Below are positions 28,008 to 37,604 of a DNA stretch of 64,000 bases, in pieces (position 1 is the stretch's first letter; each line of letters starts with the position of its first letter). This stretch comes from [Bacillus] selenitireducens MLS10 (GTDB taxonomy: Bacteria > Bacillota > Bacilli > Bacillales > Salisediminibacteriaceae). The stretch is from positions 2,038,384-2,102,383 of the forward strand of contig NC_014219.1 of the NCBI RefSeq assembly GCF_000093085.1, given 5' to 3'. The position numbers and the translations under genes were made by a program. Below the pieces are notes generated by a model, which ran no database searches, was not told the DNA's origin, and saw only the letters and a list, made by a program, of their open reading frames with translations.

Positions 28008-30581
28008 ATGTTTGAATTATTTAATCGTGTTAAAGCATTCAAAATCTCCAGACGCGCATTTATCGGAACGGGTGCTGCAGTGACTGCAGGAGCAGTGCTT
28101 CCGGCTTCGGCAAATGGTCTGAAGAAATTATCAGCAGTTCAGGCGGAGTCGTTGCAACAAGAAGAGGGCGAATGGATTCCTGCAGCATGCTGGCACAATT
28201 GCGGCGGGCGCTGTCTGCTAAAAGCGCAAGTTGTAGACGGAGTTGTAAAGCGGGTGAAAACAGATGATACAAGAGAAGATTCACCTGATAATCCGCAACA
28301 GCGTGCCTGTGTAAGGGGGAGATCCCAGCGGCAGCAAGTCTATGGAGTGGATCGTTTAAAGTATCCAATGAAGCGTAAGCACTGGGAGCCTGGTGGTGGA
28401 GATAAGTCACGCAGAGGTGAAGATGAGTGGGAGCGAATCAGTTGGGATGAAGCGACTGACATCATTGCGTCTGAAATTAAACGAATTAAAAATCAGTATG
28501 ATAACCGTTCTATTCTGGTAACCGGCGGTGACATCGGCCGGGCTCTTAATCTCGTAGGCGGACATGTCTCGACATGGGGGACGACATCCTGGGGATCATG
28601 GCGATGGGGTCCGGCTTATTTCGGGCTTCAGGAAGGGTATTTTGAGCACAGCATTAATGACCGGATGGATTTAAGGAACTCACAGCTGATCGTCTTATGG
28701 GGCATGAACCCTGCGTGGAGTTCTCCCGGATCACCGACGTATAATTTTCTTCAGGCAAAAAAAGCAGGTGCACGTTTTATTGTGATTGATCCAATGTACT
28801 CGGAGTCCGCAGAACTTTTGGGAGATGAGTGGATACCAGTTCATCCCGGAACCGACCATGCACTTATGTTAGGGATGGCGCATACCATTATTACTGAAGA
28901 TGACCCGGATCAAAATCCTTTAATTGATTGGGATTTTCTCAAATCATGTACAGTCGGTTTTGATGAATCAATGATGCCGGAAGGATCTGATTCCAAACAG
29001 AATTTCAAGGACTATGTTCTTGGTATTCACGATGGTGAGCCAAAAGATGCTGAATGGGCCAGTTCAATCAGCGGTGTGGATGTGACCATGATTAAACGGA
29101 TCGCAAGAGAAATTGCAACGACCAACCGCGCTGCGCTGTTAACCGGATGGGCTCCTGCGAGAATCAAAAATTCCGACTCATGGCCACAGATGTTTATGAC
29201 CTTTGGTGCGATGACCGGGCATATGGCTCAAGCGGGCAGGATGACCGGTGTTAGCTGTCATTTTGGAACTGGTAATGGCGGTCCGCGTCTTGTCAATGGC
29301 GGTGGGGCAGGAGTTCCGCCAAGTGCTGAGAATCCGGTTGAAGACAGTCTTGTGCACGCTGAAATGTGGAAAGCAATCAAAGAAGGAGAATACACTGCCG
29401 GATATAATGATAAGCGTGATATCAACATTCAAATGATCTACCATGGTATGGGTGCGACGCTGCAGACCAGAGATGGACAGGCGAATGGCATTGATGTTCA
29501 CAAGGAAGTGGAGTTTGTTGTGACGAATGGTCACTTTATTACGACGAATGCCAAGTATTCGGATATCGTATTGCCTGCAACGACACACTGGGAGCGGGAA
29601 GGCGGTTTTAACACCGGTAACCGGGATGCATTGTTCTATTACCGACGAGTCATTGAGCCGATGTTTGAGGCGAAAGATGATGCCGAAATTACAACGATGA
29701 TCGGGGAGAAACTCGGATTCAGTGCAGAAGAAGTGTATGGCGATGTATCAGCAAGACAGCAGCTGTTTAACCAAATCGCAGGCGCTACAGTTATCAATGA
29801 AGCAGGAACAGATTTTGAACCGCTCGTAACCATTACGAAAGATGATCTCTCGGAATGGGGTGTGGAAGGGCAGACACAACAAGGGCGTATTTCCATTCAG
29901 GAACTTGAAGAGAAAGGCGTATACCAGGTCGAGAGAAAACCAGGGGATAATTATGGTTACATCGCGCAGGAGGCCTTCCGTCAAGATCCTGAGGCGAATC
30001 CTTTGGCAACGGCGACAGGAAAACTTGAAATCTATTCGGAAGCTTTACAGGAATATGTCAAGAGCATTGGATTTACAGAGATTGACCCGATTCCAACATA
30101 TAATCCTGCAATTGAAGGTTATGAAGAAACGTACAGCAATTTCAACAGCCGTGAAAAAGGAGATCTGCCTTTACAGGTGATTAATCCGCACTATTTAAGA
30201 AGAGCTCATACCATTTTTGATAACAATCCTTGGTTGCGAGAGGCTTGGCCGAATCATGTTTATGTAGCCAGCGCTGATGCCGATGAACGTGGTGTCAAAG
30301 ACGGTGATACGGTCAAAGTCACATCGAAGCACGGATCGACACTCCGGATTGCACACGTCACAGAACGTTTAATGCCTGGAACAGTTGGACTGATGCATGG
30401 AGCATGGGTAGAAATAGATCCGGAGACAGGTATTGATCGTGCAGGATCTGACAATATTTTAACAGGATCCATCGCAACGGGACAGGCGATATCGGGTTGG
30501 AACTCAACCATTGCTGATTTTGAGAAGTGGGAAGGCATACCTCTGAAAGAAGATAAACATTGGGAGCTGAGAACGGTATAA
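28008..30581 (+). CDS. dmsA: DMSO reductase-type molybdopterin catalytic subunit (DmsA-like), Tat exported
   Basis: An 857-residue catalytic subunit. A twin-arginine signal (SRRAFIG at residues 14-20, then a hydrophobic stretch to ASA) predicts export through Tat. Fe-S cysteines are C61, C65, C69 and C101. S194 in the GTTSWGS segment aligns with the metal-ligand serine of DmsA, arguing for a DmsA-type enzyme rather than a Cys- or Sec-ligated one. Bis-MGD binding motifs follow (IVLWGMNPAWSSPGS, FIVIDPMYSESAELLGDEWIPVHPGTD). It would reduce DMSO, TMAO or a related oxyanion outside the membrane; the family also includes selenate reductases, so the substrate is open. Followed by dmsB- and dmsC-like genes. 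Confidence 0.9.
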   Translation: MFELFNRVKAFKISRRAFIGTGAAVTAGAVLPASANGLKKLSAVQAESLQQEEGEWIPAACWHNCGGRCLLKAQVVDGVVKRVKTDDTREDSPDNPQQRACVRGRSQRQQVYGVDRLKYPMKRKHWEPGGGDKSRRGEDEWERISWDEATDIIASEIKRIKNQYDNRSILVTGGDIGRALNLVGGHVSTWGTTSWGSWRWGPAYFGLQEGYFEHSINDRMDLRNSQLIVLWGMNPAWSSPGSPTYNFLQAKKAGARFIVIDPMYSESAELLGDEWIPVHPGTDHALMLGMAHTIITEDDPDQNPLIDWDFLKSCTVGFDESMMPEGSDSKQNFKDYVLGIHDGEPKDAEWASSISGVDVTMIKRIAREIATTNRAALLTGWAPARIKNSDSWPQMFMTFGAMTGHMAQAGRMTGVSCHFGTGNGGPRLVNGGGAGVPPSAENPVEDSLVHAEMWKAIKEGEYTAGYNDKRDINIQMIYHGMGATLQTRDGQANGIDVHKEVEFVVTNGHFITTNAKYSDIVLPATTHWEREGGFNTGNRDALFYYRRVIEPMFEAKDDAEITTMIGEKLGFSAEEVYGDVSARQQLFNQIAGATVINEAGTDFEPLVTITKDDLSEWGVEGQTQQGRISIQELEEKGVYQVERKPGDNYGYIAQEAFRQDPEANPLATATGKLEIYSEALQEYVKSIGFTEIDPIPTYNPAIEGYEETYSNFNSREKGDLPLQVINPHYLRRAHTIFDNNPWLREAWPNHVYVASADADERGVKDGDTVKVTSKHGSTLRIAHVTERLMPGTVGLMHGAWVEIDPETGIDRAGSDNILTGSIATGQAISGWNSTIADFEKWEGIPLKEDKHWELRTV

Positions 30582-30606
30582 ATCACTGGAAAAGGAGGGA
30601 CTGTAA

Positions 30607-31146
30607 ATGGGACAGTTGGGATTTTATTATGATCTTGAGAACTGTATAGGATGCAAAGGCTGTCAGATTGTCTGTAAAGATAAAAATCAGCTGAAGACAA
30701 ATGAGTTATTCCGGACCGTTCATACGTTTGAGGGAGGGAGCTATCCGAATCCTTATGTGGATCATGTGACGATCAGTTGTAACCACTGCGATTCACCAAA
30801 ATGTGTTGAAAATTGTCCGACCGGAGCAATGCATAAGAGGGAAGACGGCATTGTCGACTATGACCACGAAAAATGTGTTGGATGTAAAATGTGTCTTTGG
30901 TCTTGTCCATATGATGGACCTGTCTACCTCGAGGATGAGGGAAAAGTTGCAAAATGCGATTTTTGTAAAGACTTGCTTGAAGTGGGGGAAGAACCTGCTT
31001 GTGTTTCAGCCTGCACCATGCGAGCCATTGAGTTTGGCGAAATTGAGGAGTTGCGTGCGAAATATGGGCGTAATCAATCGATCCGGTATTTCCCTAAGCT
31101 TGACGTGACAAATCCAAATATTGTGGTCAATCAGAAAAAACGATAG
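30607..31146 (+). CDS. dmsB: DmsB-like iron-sulfur subunit
   Basis: A 179-residue electron-transfer subunit with the four-cluster plan: CIGCKGCQIVC, CNHCDSPKCVENCP, CVGCKMCLWSCP and CDFCKDLLEVGEEPACVSAC. It passes electrons from the membrane anchor to the catalytic subunit. ATG 30607 follows GGAGGG and lies 25 bases after dmsA. Like other DmsB proteins it has no signal of its own and would be exported attached to DmsA. Confidence 0.94.
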   Translation: MGQLGFYYDLENCIGCKGCQIVCKDKNQLKTNELFRTVHTFEGGSYPNPYVDHVTISCNHCDSPKCVENCPTGAMHKREDGIVDYDHEKCVGCKMCLWSCPYDGPVYLEDEGKVAKCDFCKDLLEVGEEPACVSACTMRAIEFGEIEELRAKYGRNQSIRYFPKLDVTNPNIVVNQKKR

Positions 31147-31158
31147 GAGGGATGACAG

Positions 31159-32031
31159 ATGTTTGCACAAGAATGGCCCTTGATCTTTTTCACACTTCTC
31201 GGTCAGTTTGCAGCTGGAACGTTCATTTTTATGATGATAGCGAGGTATCAGTTGAAAACCCGGGGAATGACCGATCTGAAATGGGTATCGAAAGGACTCC
31301 TTACATTGATGGGGGTTATGGCGGTGGCGATTGCCTTATCCATGTTCCACCTTGGTTCGCTTGGTAATGCCATCTATACGGTGATGAATCTGGGCAGCTC
31401 ATGGCTGTCGCGGGAAATCCTGTTTGCAGGACTCTTTTTTGGATTGCTTTTCATGACCTATATGTTTGAACGGACAGAAAAGCCTCTTGGAGTCATTTCC
31501 GTTCTTACAGGAGCTGTTGGAATCGGCGCCGTATTTACAATGGCAAGCGTCTATGCGACTACGATTATTCCGGCTTGGACCCACTTGAACACTTATGTTG
31601 GATTTTTCGGAACGATGGTTGTATTTGGCGCAATTGGGTTAGGGATGATCATTCGTTTGTATGATTCATCATCTTTGGCTAAAGAGCAGTATGTGTTGTT
31701 TATGAAAAAGGCTTCTCTTGCGGCAATTGCTGCTGTGATTATTCAGCTTGTTATGATGCCTGTTTATCTTACCGGGCTTGCAGGAGGAGGGCCCGCTGCA
31801 CAAATGAGTTTGCAAGTGCTATTTGACGGAAACGTGTGGCTGATGATTTCAAGGTGGCTTTTGACAATTGTGGGGGGTTCTCTCTTGATCGTCAGTTTTT
31901 ATAAGGCACGAAAAACCATCTCAGTCAAAATGCCGGCGTTTGTCTATGTTGCAGTAGCATTTATTCTGGCAGGAGAATTCACAGGACGGTATTTGTTCTA
32001 TCTCTCGGGTATCCCGATGAATATTGGATAA
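31159..32031 (+). CDS. dmsC: DmsC-like membrane anchor subunit
   Basis: A 290-residue integral membrane protein with about eight helices, beginning QEWPLIFFTLLGQFAAGTF (the first helix of DmsC proteins). It also has HLG (in MFHLGSLGNA), SSWLSREILFAG and the late ILAGEFTGRYLFY. DmsC anchors the complex and oxidises menaquinol. It starts 12 bases after dmsB and ends the operon, just before a strong bidirectional terminator. Confidence 0.92.
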   Translation: MFAQEWPLIFFTLLGQFAAGTFIFMMIARYQLKTRGMTDLKWVSKGLLTLMGVMAVAIALSMFHLGSLGNAIYTVMNLGSSWLSREILFAGLFFGLLFMTYMFERTEKPLGVISVLTGAVGIGAVFTMASVYATTIIPAWTHLNTYVGFFGTMVVFGAIGLGMIIRLYDSSSLAKEQYVLFMKKASLAAIAAVIIQLVMMPVYLTGLAGGGPAAQMSLQVLFDGNVWLMISRWLLTIVGGSLLIVSFYKARKTISVKMPAFVYVAVAFILAGEFTGRYLFYLSGIPMNIG

Positions 32032-32045
32032 CAGAAAACTTCAAC

Positions 32046-32078
32046 AAGGCCCTCACACATGATTCGTGTGAGGGCCTT
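32046..32078. terminator. bidirectional terminator between dmsC and cofH
   Basis: Perfect 13-bp stem AAGGCCCTCACAC / GTGTGAGGGCCTT around a short loop, between convergent operons. Confidence 0.85.
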
Positions 32079-32108
32079 GATAATTTATATCGGAAATGAA
32101 GTCAACGA

Positions 32109-33284
32109 TCAGATAGTGACGCTGCCGGATGAAGCGGGTTCATAAGGAGAAATGGCTGTGTACAAGGTGTCCCGAATGGCGGGCGTCTTTCCGGCTTTTT
32201 GAATATAGGCCGCAATCTCTTCAGCAGAGAGATATTCTCCGAATTTTGACCCGGCCTGTTTGGAGATGTTTTCTTCCATCAGCGTTCCGCCAAAGTCGTT
32301 GGCGCCTGCATGCAACAATTCACTTCCTCTTTCCGGACCTAACTTCACCCAGCTTAACTGGATATTATCGATTAATCCATGAAGCAGAATGCGGGATAGG
32401 GCGTGAACTTTTTTGTGCTCATCATAGGTGGCTCCGGCTCTTGCCCGGCCGAACTTATACGCGTGAGTATCATAGTGAATAAATCCCAAAGGCACAAATT
32501 CCGTAAAACCGCCGGTGTCTTTTTGAATCTCTCGCAGCCGGAACAGGTGGTTTACCCAGTCATCAGGTGTTTCTACATGACCATACATCATGGTGCTTGT
32601 ACTTCTGATGCCGTTTTGATGCGCAGTTCTTATAATTTCTTCCCACCGATCGGCTGTCAGCTTGACAGGAGACAGTTTTTGCCGGATCCGATCATCGAGA
32701 ATCTCGGCTGCGGTTCCGGGGATGCTTCCAAGGCCTGCTTTTTTCAAGGCCTGAAAATAAGCATTCAGGGACATACCGGTTTTTTCAACACCGTAATCAA
32801 TCTCCATAGGAGAAAAAGCATGGATATGAATGGCAGGGAAGGCATCTTTAATGGCTTTGACCATATCGATATAGTGTGTTGCCGGCATTGTTTCTTCGAG
32901 TCCCCCTTGAATACAGACTTCTGTCGCTCCCAGTTCAACTGCTTCTGCGGTTTTTGCAATCATTTGATCAAGGGTTAAAAAATAGGCATCTTTAGACGTC
33001 CTCGATCGACTGAACCCGCAAAAGGAACAACCGACAAAACAGACATTTGTAAAGTTGATATTACGGTTCAACGTGAAGGTCACCCGATCTCCGACGGTTT
33101 CTGCCCGCATCTGATCGGCTGTCTCGGCCATTGCATCTATGTCGGCTCCTTCTGCATAGGCAAGGATTCTTGCATCCGACTTGGATGGCTCCATACCCCG
33201 TGACAACTTTGTCAGGACTTCTTTCACTTCATCTTTCGCATGGCTCAGGTCAGGCATTTGGTGCAATGGTCTCAAGCTGTTCAC
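32109..33284 (-). CDS. cofH: CofH, 5-amino-6-(D-ribitylamino)uracil--tyrosine 4-hydroxyphenyl transferase
   Basis: A radical SAM enzyme of 391 residues that couples tyrosine to 5-amino-6-ribitylaminouracil, the first half of FO (deazaflavin) synthesis. The cluster motif is CFVGCSFC in NFTNVCFVGCSFCGFSRSR, with MEIDYGVEKTGMSLNAYFQALKKAGLGSIPGTAAEILDD farther on, typical of CofH. It overlaps cofG upstream (the cofG stop is at 33250); start is GTG 33284 or ATG 33257. With CofG it forms a complete FO synthase. FO is the precursor of F420 and also a photolyase antenna. Confidence 0.93.
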   Translation of the reverse strand: MNSLRPLHQMPDLSHAKDEVKEVLTKLSRGMEPSKSDARILAYAEGADIDAMAETADQMRAETVGDRVTFTLNRNINFTNVCFVGCSFCGFSRSRTSKDAYFLTLDQMIAKTAEAVELGATEVCIQGGLEETMPATHYIDMVKAIKDAFPAIHIHAFSPMEIDYGVEKTGMSLNAYFQALKKAGLGSIPGTAAEILDDRIRQKLSPVKLTADRWEEIIRTAHQNGIRSTSTMMYGHVETPDDWVNHLFRLREIQKDTGGFTEFVPLGFIHYDTHAYKFGRARAGATYDEHKKVHALSRILLHGLIDNIQLSWVKLGPERGSELLHAGANDFGGTLMEENISKQAGSKFGEYLSAEEIAAYIQKAGKTPAIRDTLYTAISPYEPASSGSVTI

Positions 33285-34371
33285 GTCCTTTCAAATTTTG
33301 CACTGCAGACCAGGCGGGTTCAGATATCCATTCAGGTCGGAAGTACTTGTTATAGACTGGCAGTCGTTCTTGCAGTGTCTGTCCTTTTTCAGCCGTTATT
33401 TCCCGTAATCGATCAATTGCCGGCCATGGTGCTTCAGGATTGATGTAATCCAGAGTCAGTGGACTGACGCCTCCGAAGTCCGTAATGCCGGCGTCAATCA
33501 GCTTACGTAAATAATCCCGATTGAGATTCGGTGGAACTTGAATGTGCATCTCACCTTGGTACATCAAGTTTGCGAGCGCACACAATCGAAGCATGGTATC
33601 TTCACCGACCTTATTGTCAATCAGATGATCCATCCCGTCTTTCGGTTGAAAGTTTTGGATGATCACTTCCTGGATATGTCCATATTGATCATTGATACGT
33701 TTTATTTCGAGAAGTGTATCGACCCGCTCTGCCCAAGTCTCGCCAATTCCGACAAGGAGTCCCGTTGTGAACGGAATTTTCAACTTGCCTGCTTCTTCGA
33801 TCATCCGGATCCTTCTGTGAGGCCATTTATCGGGAGCATGCTCGTGTACTTCTCCTGGCATCATCAGCCGCTCACTCGTTGTTTCAAGCATCATTCCCAT
33901 ACTGGGATTGTATGGCTTCAGGTTTTTCAGTTGATGGTTTGTCAGAACCCCTGCATTTGTGTGCGGCAGCAAACCGGTCTCTGTTACAATACGCTTGCAT
34001 ATATGGATTGTGTATTCAATTATGTTTCGAAAGCCGCGCTCATTCAGCCAGGCTCTCACTTCAGGGAAATAATCCGATTTATCTCCCATCGTAATCAGGA
34101 TTTCAGTACAACCGGCCCGTTTGGCTTCATAAACCTGTTTCATAACTTCTTCTTCAGGAATGATTTCAGCGCCCTCATCTCCGGGGCGTCTTTGGAAGGT
34201 GCAGTAGGAACAACGGTCTTTACAAATATTCGTTAACGGGATGAAGATGTTTTTACTGTAGGTGATCGTTGATGCGAAGTATTGTTTTTTTGTTTCGAAA
34301 GCCTCGCTCATTAATTTCGGGAGGGGAGTTTGTGTAGCTTTATGGAGCCAGTATGAATGGGTCTGATTCAT
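33250..34371 (-). CDS. cofG: CofG, 7,8-didemethyl-8-hydroxy-5-deazariboflavin synthase
   Basis: A radical SAM enzyme of 373 residues catalysing the second step of FO formation. The cluster motif is CKDRCSYC in IPLTNICKDRCSYCTFQRRPGD. Further family segments are ILITMGDKSDYFPEVR, TNAGVLT and GMMLETTSERLM. ATG 34371 follows AGGAG. It is the first gene of a two-gene operon with cofH. Neither cofC, cofD nor cofE lies in the window, so whether F420 itself is made cannot be said here. Confidence 0.94.
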   Translation of the reverse strand: MNQTHSYWLHKATQTPLPKLMSEAFETKKQYFASTITYSKNIFIPLTNICKDRCSYCTFQRRPGDEGAEIIPEEEVMKQVYEAKRAGCTEILITMGDKSDYFPEVRAWLNERGFRNIIEYTIHICKRIVTETGLLPHTNAGVLTNHQLKNLKPYNPSMGMMLETTSERLMMPGEVHEHAPDKWPHRRIRMIEEAGKLKIPFTTGLLVGIGETWAERVDTLLEIKRINDQYGHIQEVIIQNFQPKDGMDHLIDNKVGEDTMLRLCALANLMYQGEMHIQVPPNLNRDYLRKLIDAGITDFGGVSPLTLDYINPEAPWPAIDRLREITAEKGQTLQERLPVYNKYFRPEWISEPAWSAVQNLKGREQLETIAPNA

Positions 34372-34398
34372 GATGCCACTCCTAACGTTGTTGTGAAT

Positions 34399-35608
34399 CT
34401 AGGCCGTCTGATCATCTTGCAAATCAAATGGACGTACCCATGAGACCTGATCCAAGCCGGACAATTCCTGCAATTTTTTCTGAATGGTATCAATCTCATC
34501 TGTAACCATGGTAATGGCCATATCAAGTTCCATCATGGTGGACTGCTGTTCCATCATGGCTTCCTGATTATCTTCGGTTTTACCTGTTAAGGACTGAATT
34601 TTTTCTTTGAGCTGATTCAGTATCTGGACAGCCTCATCAGCCTCTGTAATAGTGGCCGCAGCTTCTTCATTAACTCCATGAATCTGATCATTGACATCTT
34701 CGACTGCGGCACTCATTTCCTGAAATAGTGCGACTACTTCACCATTCTTTTCAATACTCTGATGAATGGATTGCACTTCACGTTTGAAGGTTTCTTCCTG
34801 GCTCTTCATATTCGTCGACAGGTCGGCGATGGTCTGTCGAATATGGTCGGCGGTTTGATTGACCTGTTCAGAGAGTTTTCGGATCTCCTGAGCGACGACA
34901 GCGAATCCGCGTCCCGCGTCTCCTGCTCGTGCCGCCTCAATCGATGCATTTAATGCGAGGAGATTCGTTTGTGATGAAATATGTTCGATGGTGGACATTG
35001 CGTCATTGACTTCTTCGACATTCCCGATCAGTTTCATGTTTTCTTCTCCGAATGCATGAATATTATCGGATACTTCCTGTAACTCGGATGAGAAGGTTTC
35101 TGTGCGGCTTTTGCCATCAGAAGAAATGCGGGTCACATCCGTGCTGAGTTCAGTGATGCTTTTGATTACGTCAGAGAGATTCATCAGTACCCCTTTCACC
35201 TGATTCATCTTCTCATCCACCTGATCCGAAAAAACGGAAGATTCTTCAATTTCTTCTGTCATTTCCCCTGACTTGACCATTACCGTGTCAGAGGCTTCTG
35301 TGACATATTGACCCATGGACTGCATATGTTCAGCTTGCGCGTGAACGTGACGCAGCTTTTCTAAAATCGGTTTCATTGACTGTTGTTTTGTATCGGTTTC
35401 TTCAGTATCTGTTTCGTTTTGCTCATGAGGAGCGGTTTCGATGCCGTAGACGACAAATACGGCAGCTAAAAGAACTGCTGTCAGTGATCCGGAGAAGAGC
35501 GGGGGGTAAAAAGGATGCTGATAAACCAGTCAAAATAAAGCCGGTGAGGATAGTGATAACGGCCCAAAGACGCTGATTTATGCTGTAATAATAACGAACT
35601 TTTTTCAT
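34399..35608 (-). pseudogene. membrane methyl-accepting chemotaxis protein, frameshifted
   Basis: The gene starts at ATG 35608 (AGGAGG upstream) with a membrane segment, but the frame breaks in a short T5-A-C6 stretch on the coding strand (35501-35512). Removing one base restores a second membrane helix ([15 protein letters not shown]) and joins the N-terminus to the main frame, which holds the signalling domain with [31 protein letters not shown]. Repaired length is about 402 residues with two helices close together and no large extracellular sensor. The downstream frame could start at an internal ATG (35376) but would lose its membrane part. Confidence 0.8.
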
Positions 35609-35707
35609 GGTATACCTCCTGTTTTTATTAAATAAATTGCATCTGTATTCACCTATAGTTATAATGAAACTGTAACATAACTTATACAAATTATACAGTA
35701 AAGGGTG

Positions 35708-36250
35708 ATGGAATTGGCGAATTTGAAGGATGTTTCTGTTTTTGAGACGGCTTTTGGTGAGGTTCCTGGCGAGACAAGCAAGCTTGGGGGATCTGCGAGT
35801 AATGAGACACTGTCTGCCTCTTCTCTGAAATATGAGACTAAAGTGCCTCAACTGGAGTACATGTGCCTGATGATGGAAAACATGGTTCTGACAAAAAAAT
35901 TAAAAGGCACGATCTACGCTGGATTTCAGAAGCAATCTCGTGCAGAAGCGATATATGACCGCTATCTGGCGATGGCTGAGTACTCAGAGATCTACCTGTT
36001 CGGTGAAAAAGATAAATCGCTGCCGACGCATCCGAATATCCATTTTGTCGACCTGCCAAGCAATGCAGTCTTGACCCGTGAGTGGTTCCTTGTGATTAAT
36101 GCGCCTGCATTCAAATCGATGATGGTTGCCTATGATATGGACGGTTTTGGTACGCATGAAGTGGAGGAAGACCGTAATTTTAAAGGCATGAAGTCCTCGA
36201 GTCCGAAGACCGTGAAAGCCGTATCAGAAATGCTTGCATCCGTCGTCTGA
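35708..36250 (+). CDS. DICT sensory domain protein
   Basis: A 180-residue protein whose core (LKGTIYAGFQKQSRAEAIYDRYLAMAEYSEIYLFGEKD) matches the DICT domain, named for its link to diguanylate cyclases and two-component systems. The end contains VAYDMDGFG and NFKGMKSSSPKTVKAVSEML, also typical. It is divergent from the broken MCP, so both may be coregulated from the shared 100-base region. The start is unsure: ATG 35708 is close to AAAGGG, and TTG 35714 has better spacing. No output domain is present. Confidence 0.75.
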   Translation: MELANLKDVSVFETAFGEVPGETSKLGGSASNETLSASSLKYETKVPQLEYMCLMMENMVLTKKLKGTIYAGFQKQSRAEAIYDRYLAMAEYSEIYLFGEKDKSLPTHPNIHFVDLPSNAVLTREWFLVINAPAFKSMMVAYDMDGFGTHEVEEDRNFKGMKSSSPKTVKAVSEMLASVV

Positions 36251-36388
36251 TTGTGTCCCTTTACGATCGTTCATGCTCCTTTATTCGCATTATGAATGCG
36301 GGTAAGGGAGCTTCTTTTACGATCAGAGCCTTGCAAGCTTACAGGAAGCGATATCCGGGTAATGAACCCGGGTGAGGGGGAAATGGAA

Positions 36389-37243
36389 ATGAGGACTTCG
36401 GTGTTTACGTTTTCTGACGGCTATACAATACCTTATTATGAGTGGACTGCAACAAAAAAGGCGAAAGCGGTTGTCCTCGGTATACATGGCATTACAACCG
36501 ATCTTGATCAATGGCGTATTCTGGCCTCGAACCTGGCAGAGGCTTTGGCGATTGATGTGCATGTCCCTGTTTTAAGGGGGTATAAACCAAATGAAAAACA
36601 TAAAGGACATATTGAGAATATGGAGCAATATGATGTAGATTTGACTGAAATGATCAATGAATTAAAGCAGGAGTATAATCAGGTAATCTTACTTGGACAT
36701 TCTGCGGGTTGCGGAAATGTTCTGAGGGGGTTGTATTTACAGGACTTGAATGTCGGGGCATTGCTGCTTTCGCCATTTATTCATCCGGAGATGAACGTTT
36801 TTCGATCGCGCGAAAATGCCGGGGATGGCGATGACGGTGGTTATAAACTGTTTCAGATGCGTACAGTGATTGCCCATACGCTTTCCAAACTGGGCATCAA
36901 AATTGCTGAATCATTGCCTGTTGTGCAGGTTCCTTTGCGTGAAAAGCCGATGTTCAGGGACTCGGCAGTTTTTCAATACCGATTAAGTTATCGTCTGATG
37001 ATGGGCAGATTTCTGAATCCTGACCTTGCTGTTGGATACATTCAGAAACAGAAAATCCCAATCATTATTGGAGAAGAAGACGAGGTCATCGATGCAGGCA
37101 AACTGGCCCACGCACTCTCTTTAAGTGGGCAGAAGATTGTTCAACGTATTCAGGGTGCCGATCACAATTCTGTTTTTCATCATCAGGACAGTCTGTCACG
37201 GATCATTGATGAAATCAGGGCCATGATGAATATATCAAATTGA
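36389..37243 (+). CDS. alpha/beta hydrolase (serine aminopeptidase S33-like)
   Basis: A 284-residue alpha/beta hydrolase: the oxyanion-hole region GIHGITTDLDQW, the nucleophile elbow GHSAG, an acidic residue in GEEDEVIDAGK and a terminal GADHNSVF supplying the catalytic His. It resembles the lysophospholipase/monoacylglycerol lipase group. There is no signal peptide, so it is cytoplasmic. ATG 36389 is chosen because GAGGGGG is nine bases upstream. Substrate unknown. Confidence 0.85.
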   Translation: MRTSVFTFSDGYTIPYYEWTATKKAKAVVLGIHGITTDLDQWRILASNLAEALAIDVHVPVLRGYKPNEKHKGHIENMEQYDVDLTEMINELKQEYNQVILLGHSAGCGNVLRGLYLQDLNVGALLLSPFIHPEMNVFRSRENAGDGDDGGYKLFQMRTVIAHTLSKLGIKIAESLPVVQVPLREKPMFRDSAVFQYRLSYRLMMGRFLNPDLAVGYIQKQKIPIIIGEEDEVIDAGKLAHALSLSGQKIVQRIQGADHNSVFHHQDSLSRIIDEIRAMMNISN

Positions 37244-37283
37244 TTTAATGAAAGGATTGACTGATTCAGGTCATAATGATCAA

Positions 37284-37322
37284 ACAAAGGGCGGAAAATC
37301 ATCATGATTTACCGCCCTTTGT
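37284..37322. terminator. bidirectional terminator between hydrolase gene and tRNA-Sec
   Basis: Stem AAAGGGCGG / CCGCCCTTT with an inner AAATCAT/ATGATTT extension, serving both the rightward hydrolase gene and the leftward tRNA gene. Confidence 0.8.
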
Positions 37323-37349
37323 TTATTCAGTGATGTTGTTTGTATGTTA

Positions 37350-37446
37350 TGGCGGGACCGTGTGGGAATCGAACCCACCGGAGATGGCACGCACCTCCCT
37401 GAAGGTTTTGAAGACCTCGGCAAGCACCAGCTACGCAACCGGCCCC
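37350..37446 (-). tRNA. selC: selenocysteine tRNA (anticodon UCA)
   Basis: A 97-base tRNA gene with encoded CCA. The acceptor GGGGCCG pairs with CGGTCCC (one G-T), the T arm is GTGGG-TTCGATT-CCCAC, and the anticodon loop CTTCAAA between AGGT and ACCT gives anticodon UCA, reading UGA. A long variable arm (GGAGGT ... ATCTCC) and an extended acceptor/T stack are the hallmarks of tRNA-Sec. It lies 160 bases from selB on the opposite strand. Confidence 0.95.
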
Positions 37447-37604
37447 ATATTCGAACGACAATCTTAATTATAGCCATCATTGCAGCTTGATGCAAGAGGT
37501 GTGTTTTCATTTTTGGTCAAGAGGATTCAAAGCGTATTCGGAATCAGTGCTGAATATGCTATGATAGGGTTGCAGATGATAATCAGATAGAGGTGACAGG
37601 ATTG

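Noticed and set aside
28581-28600. Selenocysteine at the metal site of the DmsA-like enzyme
   Set aside because: The frame is continuous with no TGA, and the aligned residue is Ser (S194).
37276-37510. Short frames over the tRNA-Sec gene
   Set aside because: They translate the tRNA and terminator sequence and are not real proteins.
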